A DNA stretch of 64,000 nucleotides, from positions 3,132,909-3,196,908 of the forward strand of contig NZ_QYUK01000011.1 in the NCBI RefSeq assembly GCF_003590945.1. Direction: 5' to 3'. Shown in pieces: positions 35,518 through 44,148 of the stretch. A model generated the notes under the pieces. It was not told the DNA's origin. It saw only the letters and a list, made by a program, of their open reading frames with translations, and did no database searches. Both the position numbers and the translations under genes were made by a program. Source of the stretch: Oleomonas cavernae (lineage in GTDB: Bacteria > Pseudomonadota > Alphaproteobacteria > Zavarziniales > Zavarziniaceae). Numbering within the stretch: the stretch's first letter is position 1; the number at the start of each line of letters is the position of its first letter.

Positions 35518-36525
35518 TCAAAAGCCCAGCGTGGCGCGGAAGTCGCGGGTCGCCTGGCGGGCCGCAGTAGCCGCCCGGTCGCCTTCCGGCAGGCCGGCGC
35601 AGAAGGCGTCGATGGCCTTGTCGGCCAGCGGCTCCCACTTCGCCACCCAGCGGCTGAGCTGCGCGGTGTTGGCGTCATTCTCGCCCAGGAACTTGACCAG
35701 GGCACCGGTCCAGTTCCGCGAGCGCGCCGTATCCTTCAGGATGGCGTCGGAGAGCAGGTCCAGCACCGTGTCGTTGAAGCGCCGGGCCGCGCGGCCGAGC
35801 TGACGCACGCAAGCCTCGTCGATGGCGGGCTTGGCCACCAGGTTCAGGGCGGCGAAGGTCTCGCCGAACTCATAGACGGTGAGCGTGCGTTCCATCAGCT
35901 CGCGGAAGCCCTGCCATTCGGGCGCGGTCTCCCAATGGCGGCGTTCGTCCTCGTTGAAGCCGAACTGCCCATGACCCCGGGCAAGTTCCACCGTCCGGTA
36001 GCTGACGTGGGAGACTGCGCGCAGCGCATCGGCCGATTGGAAGGCATAGCAGTGGGAGATGGTGCTGGTCGGCGTCACCGTCGCGGCATAGGCCGAGGCC
36101 ATCTGCACCGCATGCTGCAGGAAGCGGCCTGGCGTGTAGAGCCTGGCCAGCACTTCCAGCCATTCGGCGTCGAGGCCGCCGTCATGGCCTTCGCCGTTGA
36201 AGCGGTCGAGGATCTCCGCGACGTAGTGCTCCTGGCCTTCCTGGATGATGTTGTAACGCCGGTAGGTCACCTCCTCGGGATCGCGGAAGCCGTGCCAGTC
36301 GTCCAGGCGCAGCGGCGATTCCGCCAGGTTCTTGCGGTACCACTGGTTGACATAGGCGCTTTCCGCCAGCGACGGCAGGGCCGGCCCGGTGGTGCCCGGC
36401 TGGACGTGGTCGTTGAGGAAATGGACGTCGACCGCCACCGCCTCGTATTCGCTGGGCTTGCGGCGCTGGGCCGAAAGAGCGCTCCAGGTCTTGAGGCGCG
36501 TAGCCTCGACGGGACCTTCCTTCAT
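35518..36525 (-). CDS. tmoE: Toluene-4-monooxygenase beta subunit (copy 1)
   Basis: The 335-residue protein is the non-catalytic beta subunit (TmoE/TouE type) of a bacterial multicomponent monooxygenase. It starts KTWSALSAQRRKPSEYEAVA, and contains NQWYRKNLAESPLRLDDW, TYRRYNIIQEGQEHYVAEIL and HVSYRTVELARGHGQFGFN, all characteristic. It pairs with TmoA and TmoB in the (alpha-beta-gamma)2 hydroxylase. ATG 36525 with AGGGAGAAAT upstream is chosen; upstream in-frame sequence is spacer. Fourth of the tmo order after tmoD (31 bp) and before the EthD gene. Confidence 0.94.
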   Translation of the reverse strand: MKEGPVEATRLKTWSALSAQRRKPSEYEAVAVDVHFLNDHVQPGTTGPALPSLAESAYVNQWYRKNLAESPLRLDDWHGFRDPEEVTYRRYNIIQEGQEHYVAEILDRFNGEGHDGGLDAEWLEVLARLYTPGRFLQHAVQMASAYAATVTPTSTISHCYAFQSADALRAVSHVSYRTVELARGHGQFGFNEDERRHWETAPEWQGFRELMERTLTVYEFGETFAALNLVAKPAIDEACVRQLGRAARRFNDTVLDLLSDAILKDTARSRNWTGALVKFLGENDANTAQLSRWVAKWEPLADKAIDAFCAGLPEGDRAATAARQATRDFRATLGF

Positions 36526-36556
36526 GGTATTTCTCCCTGTGTTGTCTTCGGCTTCT

Positions 36557-36883
36557 TCAACGGCGCTGGTCGAGGAAGAAGCGGACGTAGCGTTCGGTGG
36601 CTTCGATCTGCCCGGCGAAGGAGGCAAGGATCGGCTCGATCTCCTGCATGATGAAAGGCCGGCGCAGCAACTCCTCGATCGTGGCCCGGCGGACGATGCA
36701 CTCGCCCAGCACCTGCACCCGGAGATAGGCGCGCTTGTCGATGACGTTCACCTCGGCATCCGGATTGTCCCGGCGCATCGCCTCGACGACGACCTCGGCC
36801 AGTTCGCCGGCGCGCAGCACCGGCCCGACCAGGTTGTTGCTGAGGCCTTCGCCCGCGGCAGTGGCGGCGGCAGTGGCTGTCAT
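36557..36883 (-). CDS. tmoD: Toluene-4-monooxygenase effector protein (copy 1)
   Basis: The 108-residue protein belongs to the MmoB/DmpM/TmoD coupling-protein family. It has no cofactor and binds the hydroxylase to tune the active site and coupling. Seen are NLVGPVLRAGELAEVVVEAM, RAYLRVQVLGECIVRRATIE and RRPFIMQEIEPILASFAGQI. It lies between tmoC (22 bp) and tmoE (31 bp). The N-terminal Ala/Thr stretch is slightly longer than usual. Confidence 0.93.
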   Translation of the reverse strand: MTATAAATAAGEGLSNNLVGPVLRAGELAEVVVEAMRRDNPDAEVNVIDKRAYLRVQVLGECIVRRATIEELLRRPFIMQEIEPILASFAGQIEATERYVRFFLDQRR

Positions 36884-36905
36884 TCGTGTTTCCTCCCTCT
36901 ACCTG

Positions 36906-37241
36906 CTAGCTGCCGACGCGGACGGGCACGATCCCGTCCACGCTGACCAGCACCTTGTTGTCTTCGACCTTCACCGGATAACGCGCGAGGTGGCAGTCGG
37001 AAGGGTTGATGCCGGCACCCGAGCGGCTGTCGAACTGCCACAGATGGGCCCGGCAGGTCAGGACGCCCTTCTCGAAAGTCCCTTCAGAGAGCGGGATGTC
37101 CTGGTGCGGGCACAGCGCCTGGAAGGCGATCACCTCGCCGCCGAGCTGGTGCACGATCAGGATCTCGTGGCCCTCGACCTCGAGTTCCGTGACTTCGCCC
37201 TCCCAGACATCATCCAGGTCACACACGGCGTGAAAGGTCAT
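36906..37241 (-). CDS. tmoC: Rieske ferredoxin of toluene-4-monooxygenase (copy 1)
   Basis: The 111-residue Rieske [2Fe-2S] protein has ligands in CPHQDIPL and CRAHLWQF, spaced as in TmoC. It passes electrons from the reductase to the hydroxylase. The start overlaps the tmoB stop by 4 bp, so the pair is translationally coupled. No reductase gene (tmoF) follows in this operon. Confidence 0.94.
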   Translation of the reverse strand: MTFHAVCDLDDVWEGEVTELEVEGHEILIVHQLGGEVIAFQALCPHQDIPLSEGTFEKGVLTCRAHLWQFDSRSGAGINPSDCHLARYPVKVEDNKVLVSVDGIVPVRVGS

Positions 37242-37522
37242 TGCAGCCGGGTCCCGCCCACGGTGTCCGGCTCGAAATAGAGGTGGATCCAGTCCATCGC
37301 GGTGACGCCCGCGTCGAGCACATTGGCATCGGCCGGCAGGGCGTCCGCCTGGTCGATCTTGCGGGCGCGGACGCTGGAGGACGGATAGTTCGGGACATGG
37401 ATGCCGACGACGAGCGAGGCGGCCGCGGCGATCATGTCGGAAACGCGGGCGGTCGACGGCACCGCCACCAGGTGGATGAGGAAGTCATGCTCGCAGGAGA
37501 CGAGCAGGGGAATATCGGGCAT
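37238..37522 (-). CDS. tmoB: Toluene-4-monooxygenase gamma subunit (copy 1)
   Basis: The 94-residue small subunit has the ubiquitin-like TmoB pattern: a start PDIPLLVSCEHDFLIHLVAV, the helix TARVSDMIAAAASLVVGIHV, and the C-terminal VTAMDWIHLYFEPD. It is a structural part of the hydroxylase. It follows tmoA after 63 bp containing a stable hairpin (37546-37575), and overlaps tmoC. Confidence 0.9.
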   Translation of the reverse strand: MPDIPLLVSCEHDFLIHLVAVPSTARVSDMIAAAASLVVGIHVPNYPSSSVRARKIDQADALPADANVLDAGVTAMDWIHLYFEPDTVGGTRLQ

Positions 37523-37545
37523 GGGACAGTCTCCAGGGGTTCGCG

Positions 37546-37575
37546 GCCTGCCCGGGGTTTGGCACCCGGGCAGGC
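37546..37575 (-). other. Intercistronic hairpin behind tmoA (copy 1)
   Basis: GCCTGCCCGGG (37546-37556) pairs perfectly with CCCGGGCAGGC (37565-37575) around an 8-base loop. It lies between the tmoA stop and the tmoB start with no U-run after it. It could slow exonucleases or partly attenuate transcription so that subunit amounts differ. Hairpins at the same place occur in the other two monooxygenase operons of this window (44095-44125 and 57414-57435). Confidence 0.75.
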
Positions 37576-37585
37576 CCGCATCACG

Positions 37586-39088
37586 TCACTCGGCGGCGAT
37601 CTTCTGGGGCCCGCGGCCGGCGAAGGCCCAGGCATAGTTCTCCGCGTCCTTGCCACGCTCGACCGAGGAGAGGCCCATGAAGTTCAGCGCGCCTTCGTAG
37701 TTGGGCGGCTGGATCTTGCCGGCCAGGAACTGGTCGATCAGGGTCTGGTGGTCGGCGTAGCGCTCCGGATCCTGCTCGAACACCCATTTCTCGACATGGG
37801 ACTGGAAGTAGTACTTCTTGCCCTTGTAGGTGAGCATCTGGCCCGCCGGGTCCCAGGGCTTGCTGGGGTCATGGCAGATCGGCAGGTTGTTGAACGAGCA
37901 CACCACCGGCAGGGTCTTGGGGATCGTGAGATCGGTTTTGCCGGCGCGGATGTTCTCGCCGATCTGGTCCCAGATGCGGCCCCACTTGTCGTTCCAGCCC
38001 GGATACTTGGCTTCCAGCCAGTCCCGTTCCGCCGGGGAGACGCCGGCCGGCACGTTGAACCACACCGTATCGCGATAGAGCCACCAACCCAGATGCATCC
38101 CGTGGTGGAACTCGTTGACGTCCTGGATGAAGTAGTCCCAGTACCAGGGCAGGTCGAGGCCCATATCGAGCACGGTGCGCTCGAACTGGCCGATGATCCA
38201 TTCGTCCATGAACTCCTTGAAGGAGTCGGTGCGCTTCTCCAAGGGCGTGAAATAGTCGATCGTGGTGCCGGTCAGCAGCGAGAAGAAGCGGTAGGTGCGC
38301 CAGAAGCCGACGTCGACCGCCCGCTGCGCCTCGGCCTTGTAACCGTTCTTGACCATCAGCTTGAGCAGGGGCGCGCCGATCTGGGCGTGCCGCGACTCGT
38401 CCGTCTGGATGCTGGAGATCAGGTTGGAGAAGCTGGTGTCGCCGGCTTCGGCGGCATCGCCCGCCAGGCCGATGAACTGCATGTTGGTGAAGCCGGTCTC
38501 GAAGGCGAAGGTCAGCATGATCGCCGTCGTCACCGCGTCGCGACCAAGGAACACGTCGTCCAGCGTGGCCCGGGTCATGATGGCGCCCCATTCCTGGGTG
38601 CCCAGCAGTTTGTGTGCCCAGTTGAACTGCGGGCTGTGCTTCAGGCTCTCATGGGCGAAGTAGAGCTGGGCTTGCCCGTGCCGGATCTCGTCCAGCAGGC
38701 CGAAAGTCGCCATGTTGCGCATGCCGGGCGCCCGGCCGAAGCGGGCCATCCGGCCTTCCGAAATCTGCGAGCTCGATTCCGCCAGCGACACCGCGCCGAA
38801 GTGCAGCTTGAGGATCGAGTGCCAGCGCTGCCCCGCCTCTTCCATGAAGCGGGTGCGGGCGGCGGCCGTGTTGACGGCATAGACGCCGGCATCCTTCTCG
38901 CGCTGGACCTTTACATACTCGGCGTATGAGACCTTGTAGGGCTCATCATACTCGGCCCAGGCGGCCTTGGGCATGTTGAAGGGATCGCTGATCTCGGCCG
39001 GGAAGAGATCCTCCTCCCCGACGAAGCTCGGCGTCCAATTGGTATCGCGCGCGACGTCGTACCAGTCACTACGCTGCAGCAGGGCCAT
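37586..39088 (-). CDS. tmoA: Toluene-4-monooxygenase alpha subunit, diiron (copy 1)
   Basis: The 500-residue catalytic subunit has the diiron ligands at the same numbers as in T4MO: E104, E134 and H137 (LLDEIRHGQ), E197 (FAFETGFTN) and E231 with H234 (TDESRHAQ). The active-site T201 is present. It hydroxylates benzene, toluene or similar rings using O2 and electrons from TmoC. The start MALLQRSDWYDVARDTNWTP is as in family members. First gene of the minus-strand operon tmoABCDE-EthD. The 336-bp region upstream is shared with the divergent LAL regulator. Substrate and regiospecificity (para versus ortho) cannot be told by eye. Confidence 0.95.
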   Translation of the reverse strand: MALLQRSDWYDVARDTNWTPSFVGEEDLFPAEISDPFNMPKAAWAEYDEPYKVSYAEYVKVQREKDAGVYAVNTAAARTRFMEEAGQRWHSILKLHFGAVSLAESSSQISEGRMARFGRAPGMRNMATFGLLDEIRHGQAQLYFAHESLKHSPQFNWAHKLLGTQEWGAIMTRATLDDVFLGRDAVTTAIMLTFAFETGFTNMQFIGLAGDAAEAGDTSFSNLISSIQTDESRHAQIGAPLLKLMVKNGYKAEAQRAVDVGFWRTYRFFSLLTGTTIDYFTPLEKRTDSFKEFMDEWIIGQFERTVLDMGLDLPWYWDYFIQDVNEFHHGMHLGWWLYRDTVWFNVPAGVSPAERDWLEAKYPGWNDKWGRIWDQIGENIRAGKTDLTIPKTLPVVCSFNNLPICHDPSKPWDPAGQMLTYKGKKYYFQSHVEKWVFEQDPERYADHQTLIDQFLAGKIQPPNYEGALNFMGLSSVERGKDAENYAWAFAGRGPQKIAAE

Positions 39089-39380
39089 TCGCTTGTCCTC
39101 CCGTCCTGTTTGGCGGCGGCTGCATCCGGCGGGCCGGGCAGCCTTCGATGACTGCCGTTATGGCGGTGCGGACGTCACCTGACACCAGCCGAAAAGGAGG
39201 GCGCGAGGGCTTGTCGGCGCAGCGGCCCCCGTCGTGCCGCCGTCCAAAAGGACGGAACGTCTTGCTGCGTCGCAACAGATAACACCGGGCCTGTATTAAT
39301 CCGCTAAGTGGGTACTTTAAGTCCGACAACGGGAATGACAGGCCCCCCTGCGCAGATTAGCCTTTGAACAGGGAGAGCCG

Positions 39381-39398
39381 GTGCAAGAGCACGGCCGA
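39381..39398 (-). promoter_or_regulatory. Weak -24/-12 candidate for the first TMO operon
   Basis: On the minus strand the sequence CGGCCGTGCTCTTGCA (39397-39382) has GG and GC at the right 10-bp spacing and TTGC at -12, but the -24 part deviates from TGGCAC. It lies about 290 bp upstream of tmoA and overlaps the region before the LAL gene. I see no better sigma-54 site in the 39089-39424 intergenic region, so this promoter may be of another type. Confidence 0.2.
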
Positions 39399-39424
39399 CG
39401 CACCAGCAATCAAAGAGAAGAAAT

Positions 39425-42169
39425 ATGCAATCTTCCCGCGCATTGATCAGGAAGACCAAGCTTCAGCCGCCGCGCAACGACAGCCACACGATTCAGCGCA
39501 CGCGCGTTACCGAGGGCATCAGCAAGGGTGGGCGGAGCCACATCATCCTGATCGCCGCACCTGCCGGCTCGGGCAAGACCACGGCGATGGTGCAGGCGTT
39601 CCACCAGTTGCGGGCCGGCGGCCAGACGGTGGGCTGGGCCAGCTTGGATTCGGCGGACAATGATACGATCGGCCTGATCGCGCTGGTCGCGGCAGCGATC
39701 CGCGGTGGCTTGGCCAATGCCTGCTCGGCGACGGCAATCCTGCTGGAAACCGGCCTGATGCCACCCGAGGCGATCCTGCAGCGCACCCTGCTCAACGAGC
39801 TCGCCGACCTGCAGCAGGATGTGACGCTGTTCCTGGACGACTATCACAGCCTGACTGACCGGCGCGCCATCGACCTGATGAATGCCGTCTTCGAGGCGAA
39901 CACCCAGCACCTGCGCTTTTTCATCGCCACCCGCAACTATCACAATATATCGGTTGCCCGCCTGCGCATGCTGGGCGCCGTGCAGGAGGTGACGTTCAAC
40001 GAATTGCAGTTCGACCGGGAGGAGACCCGGCGCGTCCTGCACTTCTGGGGCCATACCGATGTCACCGAGGCGCAGAGCAGCCTGCTCTGCCACAAGACGG
40101 AAGGCTGGGTCGCCGGCCTGCAACTCGCCTCCATCGCCCTCACCAACGAGGCAAACAAGGACTCGTTCATCGCCGCCTTTTCTGGCACGAACAAGCGGAT
40201 CGACGGCTTCATTTCGGATGAGGTGTTCCAAAAGCATCCCGAAGCCGTGCGGGATTTTCTTCTCAATACTTCCATTCTCGACCGTTTCACCCTCGACCTG
40301 TGCAATGCCGTCAACCCGAAGAGCCCCAATTACGAGAGCATTAACTATATCGAGCAGTGGAACCTGTTCCTGATCCCGCTCGACGGCGAGAAGAAGTGGT
40401 TCCGCTACCACCATCTGTTCAACGACTACCTGCGGCGGAAGCTGACCGAGGTGCATCCGGGGCGCGTGCCGGAACTGCACAAGGCGGCTGCGGGCTGGCT
40501 CTTCTCCCACGATATGGTCACCGAGGCGATCGGCCACGCCTTCGCCTCGGGCGACCAGGAATTCGCCGGCCACCTCCTGGACGAGGGCAGCGACGCGCTC
40601 TTCTCTGCCGGCCGCGCGATGACGCTGGAAGCCTATGCCCGCCGTCTGCCGGATGCCCGGCTGCGCCGCCTGCCCCGCCTGCTGCTCGACCGTGCCTGGG
40701 AGAACCAGTTGCGCTGGCGCTTCGCGGAAGCCGAGGCGGCCCTGCGGGATGCCAGGGCTGCGGTGCAATTGCTCGACGAGGAAGATGGCAGGAACTGCGG
40801 CATCGACCTCGGCTACCTGCGCGAGAAGCTCTCCCACCGCGAGATGATGCTGAAACTGCTCAACGACGACTCGGCAGGCGCCCGGGCCGCGGCCCAGGCG
40901 TGGATCGACGCCCGCAGCAGCAACGACATGTTCATGTATGCCTCCTCGCTGTCGGCGAAGATCCTGACCGACCGGGAATTCTTCCGCTTCGACTTGGTCA
41001 TGTCCCGGGCCGAGGAGGTGCGCAACCTCTTCATCGAGCACGGCGCGCCTTATGGGACCGTGTTCCACGATTCCATCGTCGGCCGGTCGCTGCAGCGGTG
41101 CGGCCGCCTGGACGAGGCGATCACAGTGCTGGCGCGCTCGCACGAGGTGGCGGTGAAGCTGCATGGAGCATACACCCCGCTCGCCTCCATGCCGATCTCC
41201 CTGCTGGCGGCGATCGCCTATGAGCGCGACGAGCTGGAGCGGGCACGCCGGCTGCTCGAGGGTTACCTGCCTTTGAGCAAGGAACTGGGCTTCGTCGACA
41301 ACATGATGGAGGCATTCCTCACCTCGATCCGGCTTGCCTATATCGACCGCGACTTCGCCCAGGCAACGGCGCTGCTGGATGAGGCCGAATGCGCCGCCCG
41401 CCAGTTCGGCTTCGACCGGATGCAGGGCGTGATCCTGCTGGAGCGGGTGCGCGTGGCGGCCCTCGACCCCTTCTTCGCCCGGGCGCTCGATTCCATCGAC
41501 CTGAGCTGTCTGCCGGCGGAATACGACGATCCCTGGCACCTGCCGACGCCCGGCTCGCGGCACGAGACGGCTGCCCTGGTTCATTGCGAGTTGCTGGTAT
41601 CGGCGGGCAAGCCCAAGGAGGCCATCGCCATCCTCAGGCGCTGGCTGCGCTTCGCCAACCAGCGGCACGCGCAAGCCTCGATGGTCTCGACGGCGGCACT
41701 GCTGGCCAGGGCGCTGATCCGCGACGGCGAGATGGAGGCCGCCCAGCGCGTCCTGCTCGACACGTTGAAGAGTACGGCCAAGGCCCGGTTCATCCGCCGC
41801 TTCGCCGACCAGGGGCCAGTGCTGCTGCCCGCCTTCACCGCGATCCACCAGAAGCTGGGCGACCAGGATCCGGCGTTGGCGGCCCATGTCGGCGCCATCC
41901 TGGAAGCCTTCGGCACGGCGTCCCAGGCCAAGGCAGGCGAGACCGCGGTCGCCGGCGCCGCTCTCTACGAGGCGCTGACGGACCGGGAGGTGGAAATCCT
42001 GCGCCTGGCAGACAGCGGCTTTTCGAACGGCGAAATTGCCGCGCAGATGGTCATCGCCGAAAGCACGGTCAAATGGTACTGGCAGCGGATCTTCGACAAG
42101 TTCGCCGCGCGTGGCCGGCGCCAGGCTATCCGCACCGCTCGTACCCTTGGCGTCATCAACAGCCGCTGA
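39425..42169 (+). CDS. MalT/LAL-type LuxR-family regulator
   Basis: The 914-residue protein has an N-terminal STAND/AAA-like ATPase (Walker A AAPAGSGKTTAM at about 44-55; Walker B LFLDDYHSL), a long helical TPR-like middle, and a C-terminal LuxR HTH (LTDREVEILRLADSGFSNGE, STVKWYWQRIFDKF). LAL proteins such as MalT and AlkS activate transcription when ATP and an inducer are bound. Its place between two divergent TMO operons, with no relation to the XylR-like pair, suggests a second layer of control. AlkS-type proteins respond to alkanes, but the inducer here is unknown. Start ATG lies 6 bases behind AGAGAAG. Confidence 0.9.
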   Translation: MQSSRALIRKTKLQPPRNDSHTIQRTRVTEGISKGGRSHIILIAAPAGSGKTTAMVQAFHQLRAGGQTVGWASLDSADNDTIGLIALVAAAIRGGLANACSATAILLETGLMPPEAILQRTLLNELADLQQDVTLFLDDYHSLTDRRAIDLMNAVFEANTQHLRFFIATRNYHNISVARLRMLGAVQEVTFNELQFDREETRRVLHFWGHTDVTEAQSSLLCHKTEGWVAGLQLASIALTNEANKDSFIAAFSGTNKRIDGFISDEVFQKHPEAVRDFLLNTSILDRFTLDLCNAVNPKSPNYESINYIEQWNLFLIPLDGEKKWFRYHHLFNDYLRRKLTEVHPGRVPELHKAAAGWLFSHDMVTEAIGHAFASGDQEFAGHLLDEGSDALFSAGRAMTLEAYARRLPDARLRRLPRLLLDRAWENQLRWRFAEAEAALRDARAAVQLLDEEDGRNCGIDLGYLREKLSHREMMLKLLNDDSAGARAAAQAWIDARSSNDMFMYASSLSAKILTDREFFRFDLVMSRAEEVRNLFIEHGAPYGTVFHDSIVGRSLQRCGRLDEAITVLARSHEVAVKLHGAYTPLASMPISLLAAIAYERDELERARRLLEGYLPLSKELGFVDNMMEAFLTSIRLAYIDRDFAQATALLDEAECAARQFGFDRMQGVILLERVRVAALDPFFARALDSIDLSCLPAEYDDPWHLPTPGSRHETAALVHCELLVSAGKPKEAIAILRRWLRFANQRHAQASMVSTAALLARALIRDGEMEAAQRVLLDTLKSTAKARFIRRFADQGPVLLPAFTAIHQKLGDQDPALAAHVGAILEAFGTASQAKAGETAVAGAALYEALTDREVEILRLADSGFSNGEIAAQMVIAESTVKWYWQRIFDKFAARGRRQAIRTARTLGVINSR

Positions 42170-42242
42170 ACAGACCGGTCCGGTGGCCTTCGATGAAATC
42201 GACAAAGCGACACAACGGGGAACCCGCGCGGCGTTAACATTT

Positions 42243-42258
42243 TTGACCAACTCATCAA
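42243..42258 (+). promoter_or_regulatory. Possible upstream activator site, TTGA-N8-TCAA
   Basis: TTGACCAACTCATCAA is a TTGA-N8-TCAA half-site arrangement like binding sites of XylR/DmpR-type activators. It lies about 235 bp upstream of the -24/-12 promoter of the second TMO operon, a bit farther than usual. Only one copy is seen, so support is modest. Confidence 0.35.
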
Positions 42259-42492
42259 GGCGGCCGGAATCCGCGGCCCCCGCGGCCTTGCGCGCGAACA
42301 GCCGTCATGGGCCACCGGCGCGGCCGCGCAACCCGCTGCGATGCAGCAATGCCCGGCCGCTCGGGATTGGCCGATTGCTGTATATCCGGGCACAGCGGCC
42401 GCCCCGCAACGCAGCAAATCCCCAACGACCGGTCGGCAGGGCGCGCCGGAGAAGGTCCGGCACCGTGCGATGGGTCTAGCCTGCCGCATCGT

Positions 42493-42508
42493 TGGCACGA
42501 TCATTGCT
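42493..42508 (+). promoter_or_regulatory. Sigma-54 (-24/-12) promoter of the second TMO operon
   Basis: TGGCACGATCATTGCT at 42493-42508 matches the sigma-54 consensus TGGCAC-N5-TTGC(A/T) fully, with the GG-N10-GC spacing. The tmoA start follows 89 bp downstream. With the XylR/DmpR-type activator at the end of the same operon, this is a firm regulatory call. Confidence 0.9.
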
Positions 42509-42596
42509 GTAATCAGGGACGATGACAGCGGGTACGGCCTGCGCCCGCCGATCGCCGGTATCTGGCGCGAACGACGAATCCAGAGGGAGGACAGCC

Positions 42597-44090
42597 ATGT
42601 CGAAACTGGCGTCAAACGAATATTACGACCTCGTGCGTACCACCAACTGGACGCCGAGCTATGTCGCCGAATCCGAAATCTTCCCCGACATGATGACAGG
42701 GGCCCGCGGCATCCCGGCGGAAGTCTGGGAAAGCTTTGATGAGCCTTATAAGGTTACCTACAGCGACTATGTCGCGACCCAGCGCGAGAAGGACGCCGGC
42801 GCCTATTCGGTGAAGGCGGCGCTGGAGCGGGCCAACTACATCGACACCGCCGACCCCGGCTGGGTGAGCACCCTGCAGGCGCACTACGGCGCCCTGGCGC
42901 TGGGCGAATACGCCGCCGCCACGGCGGAGGCCCGCATGGCGCGTTTCTCTCGGGCCCCCGGCAACCGCAACATGGCGACCTTCGGCATGCTGGACGAACT
43001 GCGCCACGGCCAGATCCAGTTGTTCTTCCCGCACGAACACACCAAGCGCAGCCGCCAGTGGGACTGGGCCCACAAGGCCATGCACACCAATGAATGGGCC
43101 GCGGTCGCCGCGCGCCACATGTTCGACGACATGATGTTCACGCGCGATGCGGTCAGCGTCGCCATCATGCTGACCTTCGCCTTCGAGACCGGCTTCACCA
43201 ACATGCAGTTCCTCGGCCTTGCGGCCGATGCGGCAGAAGCCGGCGACCATACCTTCGCCAGCCTGATCTCCAGCGTGCAGACGGACGAGTCGCGCCACGC
43301 CCAGCAGGGCGGACCGATCCTGAAGATCATGATCGCCAACGGCCGCAAGGCCGAGGCGCAGAACATGATCGACGTCATCTTCTGGCGCGCCTGGAAACTG
43401 TTCTCGGTGCTGACCGGGCCGATCCTCGACTACTACACCCCGCTCGAGCACCGGAAGCAGTCCTTCAAGGAATTCATGCAGGAATGGATCATCGGCCAGT
43501 TCGAGCGCCAGCTCAAAGACCTGGGCCTCGACCTGCCCTGGTACTGGGACGAGTTCGTCCGCTCGCTGGATGAGACGCACCATGGCATGCACATGGGTGT
43601 CTGGTACTGGCGCCCCACCGTGTGGTGGAACCCCGCGGCCGGCGTTTCGCCCGAGGAGCGGGAATGGCTGGAAGCCAAGTATCCCGGCTGGAACAAGACC
43701 TTCGGCCGCTGCTGGGACGTCATCACCGAGAACCTGCGCCACGGCCGCGAGGACCTGACCCTGCCCGAGACCCTGCCCACCATCTGCAACATGTGCAACC
43801 TGCCGGTGGTCGGCGCCCCTGGCGACAGTTGGAATGTGAAGGATTACCAGCTCCTCCATGAAGGCCGGCTCTACCACTTCGGCTCCGAGGTCGACCGCTG
43901 GTGCTTCCAGCAGGACCCGGCCCGCTACCAGGGCCACATGAACGTGGTCGACCGCTTCCTGGCCGGCCAGATCCAGCCGCAGAACCTGGCCGGCGCCCTG
44001 CTCTACATGGGCCTGGCGCCCGGCGAGATGGGAACGGATGCCCATGGTTACGCCTGGGCCGGCATCGGCAAGAAGCACGCCGCCGAGTGA
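42597..44090 (+). CDS. tmoA: Toluene-4-monooxygenase alpha subunit, diiron (copy 2)
   Basis: The 497-residue paralogue of the first TmoA has the same ligand numbering: E104, E134, H137 (MLDELRHGQ), E197 (FAFETGFTN), E231 and H234 (TDESRHAQ), with T201 in place. The start at 42597 sits behind AGAGGGAGGACAGCC. It differs throughout from copy 1 (for example HEHTKRSRQW against HESLKHSPQF near residues 146-155), so it is an old duplicate or separately acquired isozyme, not a recent copy. First gene of the plus-strand operon under the sigma-54 promoter at 42493. Confidence 0.95.
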   Translation: MSKLASNEYYDLVRTTNWTPSYVAESEIFPDMMTGARGIPAEVWESFDEPYKVTYSDYVATQREKDAGAYSVKAALERANYIDTADPGWVSTLQAHYGALALGEYAAATAEARMARFSRAPGNRNMATFGMLDELRHGQIQLFFPHEHTKRSRQWDWAHKAMHTNEWAAVAARHMFDDMMFTRDAVSVAIMLTFAFETGFTNMQFLGLAADAAEAGDHTFASLISSVQTDESRHAQQGGPILKIMIANGRKAEAQNMIDVIFWRAWKLFSVLTGPILDYYTPLEHRKQSFKEFMQEWIIGQFERQLKDLGLDLPWYWDEFVRSLDETHHGMHMGVWYWRPTVWWNPAAGVSPEEREWLEAKYPGWNKTFGRCWDVITENLRHGREDLTLPETLPTICNMCNLPVVGAPGDSWNVKDYQLLHEGRLYHFGSEVDRWCFQQDPARYQGHMNVVDRFLAGQIQPQNLAGALLYMGLAPGEMGTDAHGYAWAGIGKKHAAE

Positions 44091-44094
44091 CACC

Positions 44095-44125
44095 TTGCCG
44101 GGGCGGGCATCGTCCGCCCCGGCAA
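44095..44125 (+). other. Intercistronic hairpin behind tmoA (copy 2)
   Basis: A 12-bp perfect stem (TTGCCGGGGCGG at 44095-44106 with CCGCCCCGGCAA at 44114-44125) has a 7-base loop. It starts 5 bp after the tmoA stop and is not followed by a U-run, so it is more likely an mRNA-stability or partial attenuation element than a terminator. The first TMO operon and the phenol hydroxylase operon have counterparts. Confidence 0.8.
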
Positions 44126-44148
44126 CCGACAAGGAATGGGGAGGAATA

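Noticed and set aside
39270-39290. GCAACAGATAACACC as a reversed sigma-54 promoter for the first TMO operon
   Set aside because: The spacing between the GC and GG elements is 11 instead of 10 and the -24 part does not match TGGCAC.
39410-42250. 946-codon minus-strand open frame opposite the LAL regulator
   Set aside because: It is an antisense shadow of a clearly recognisable MalT-type protein with Walker A and LuxR HTH; the antisense product has no known pattern.
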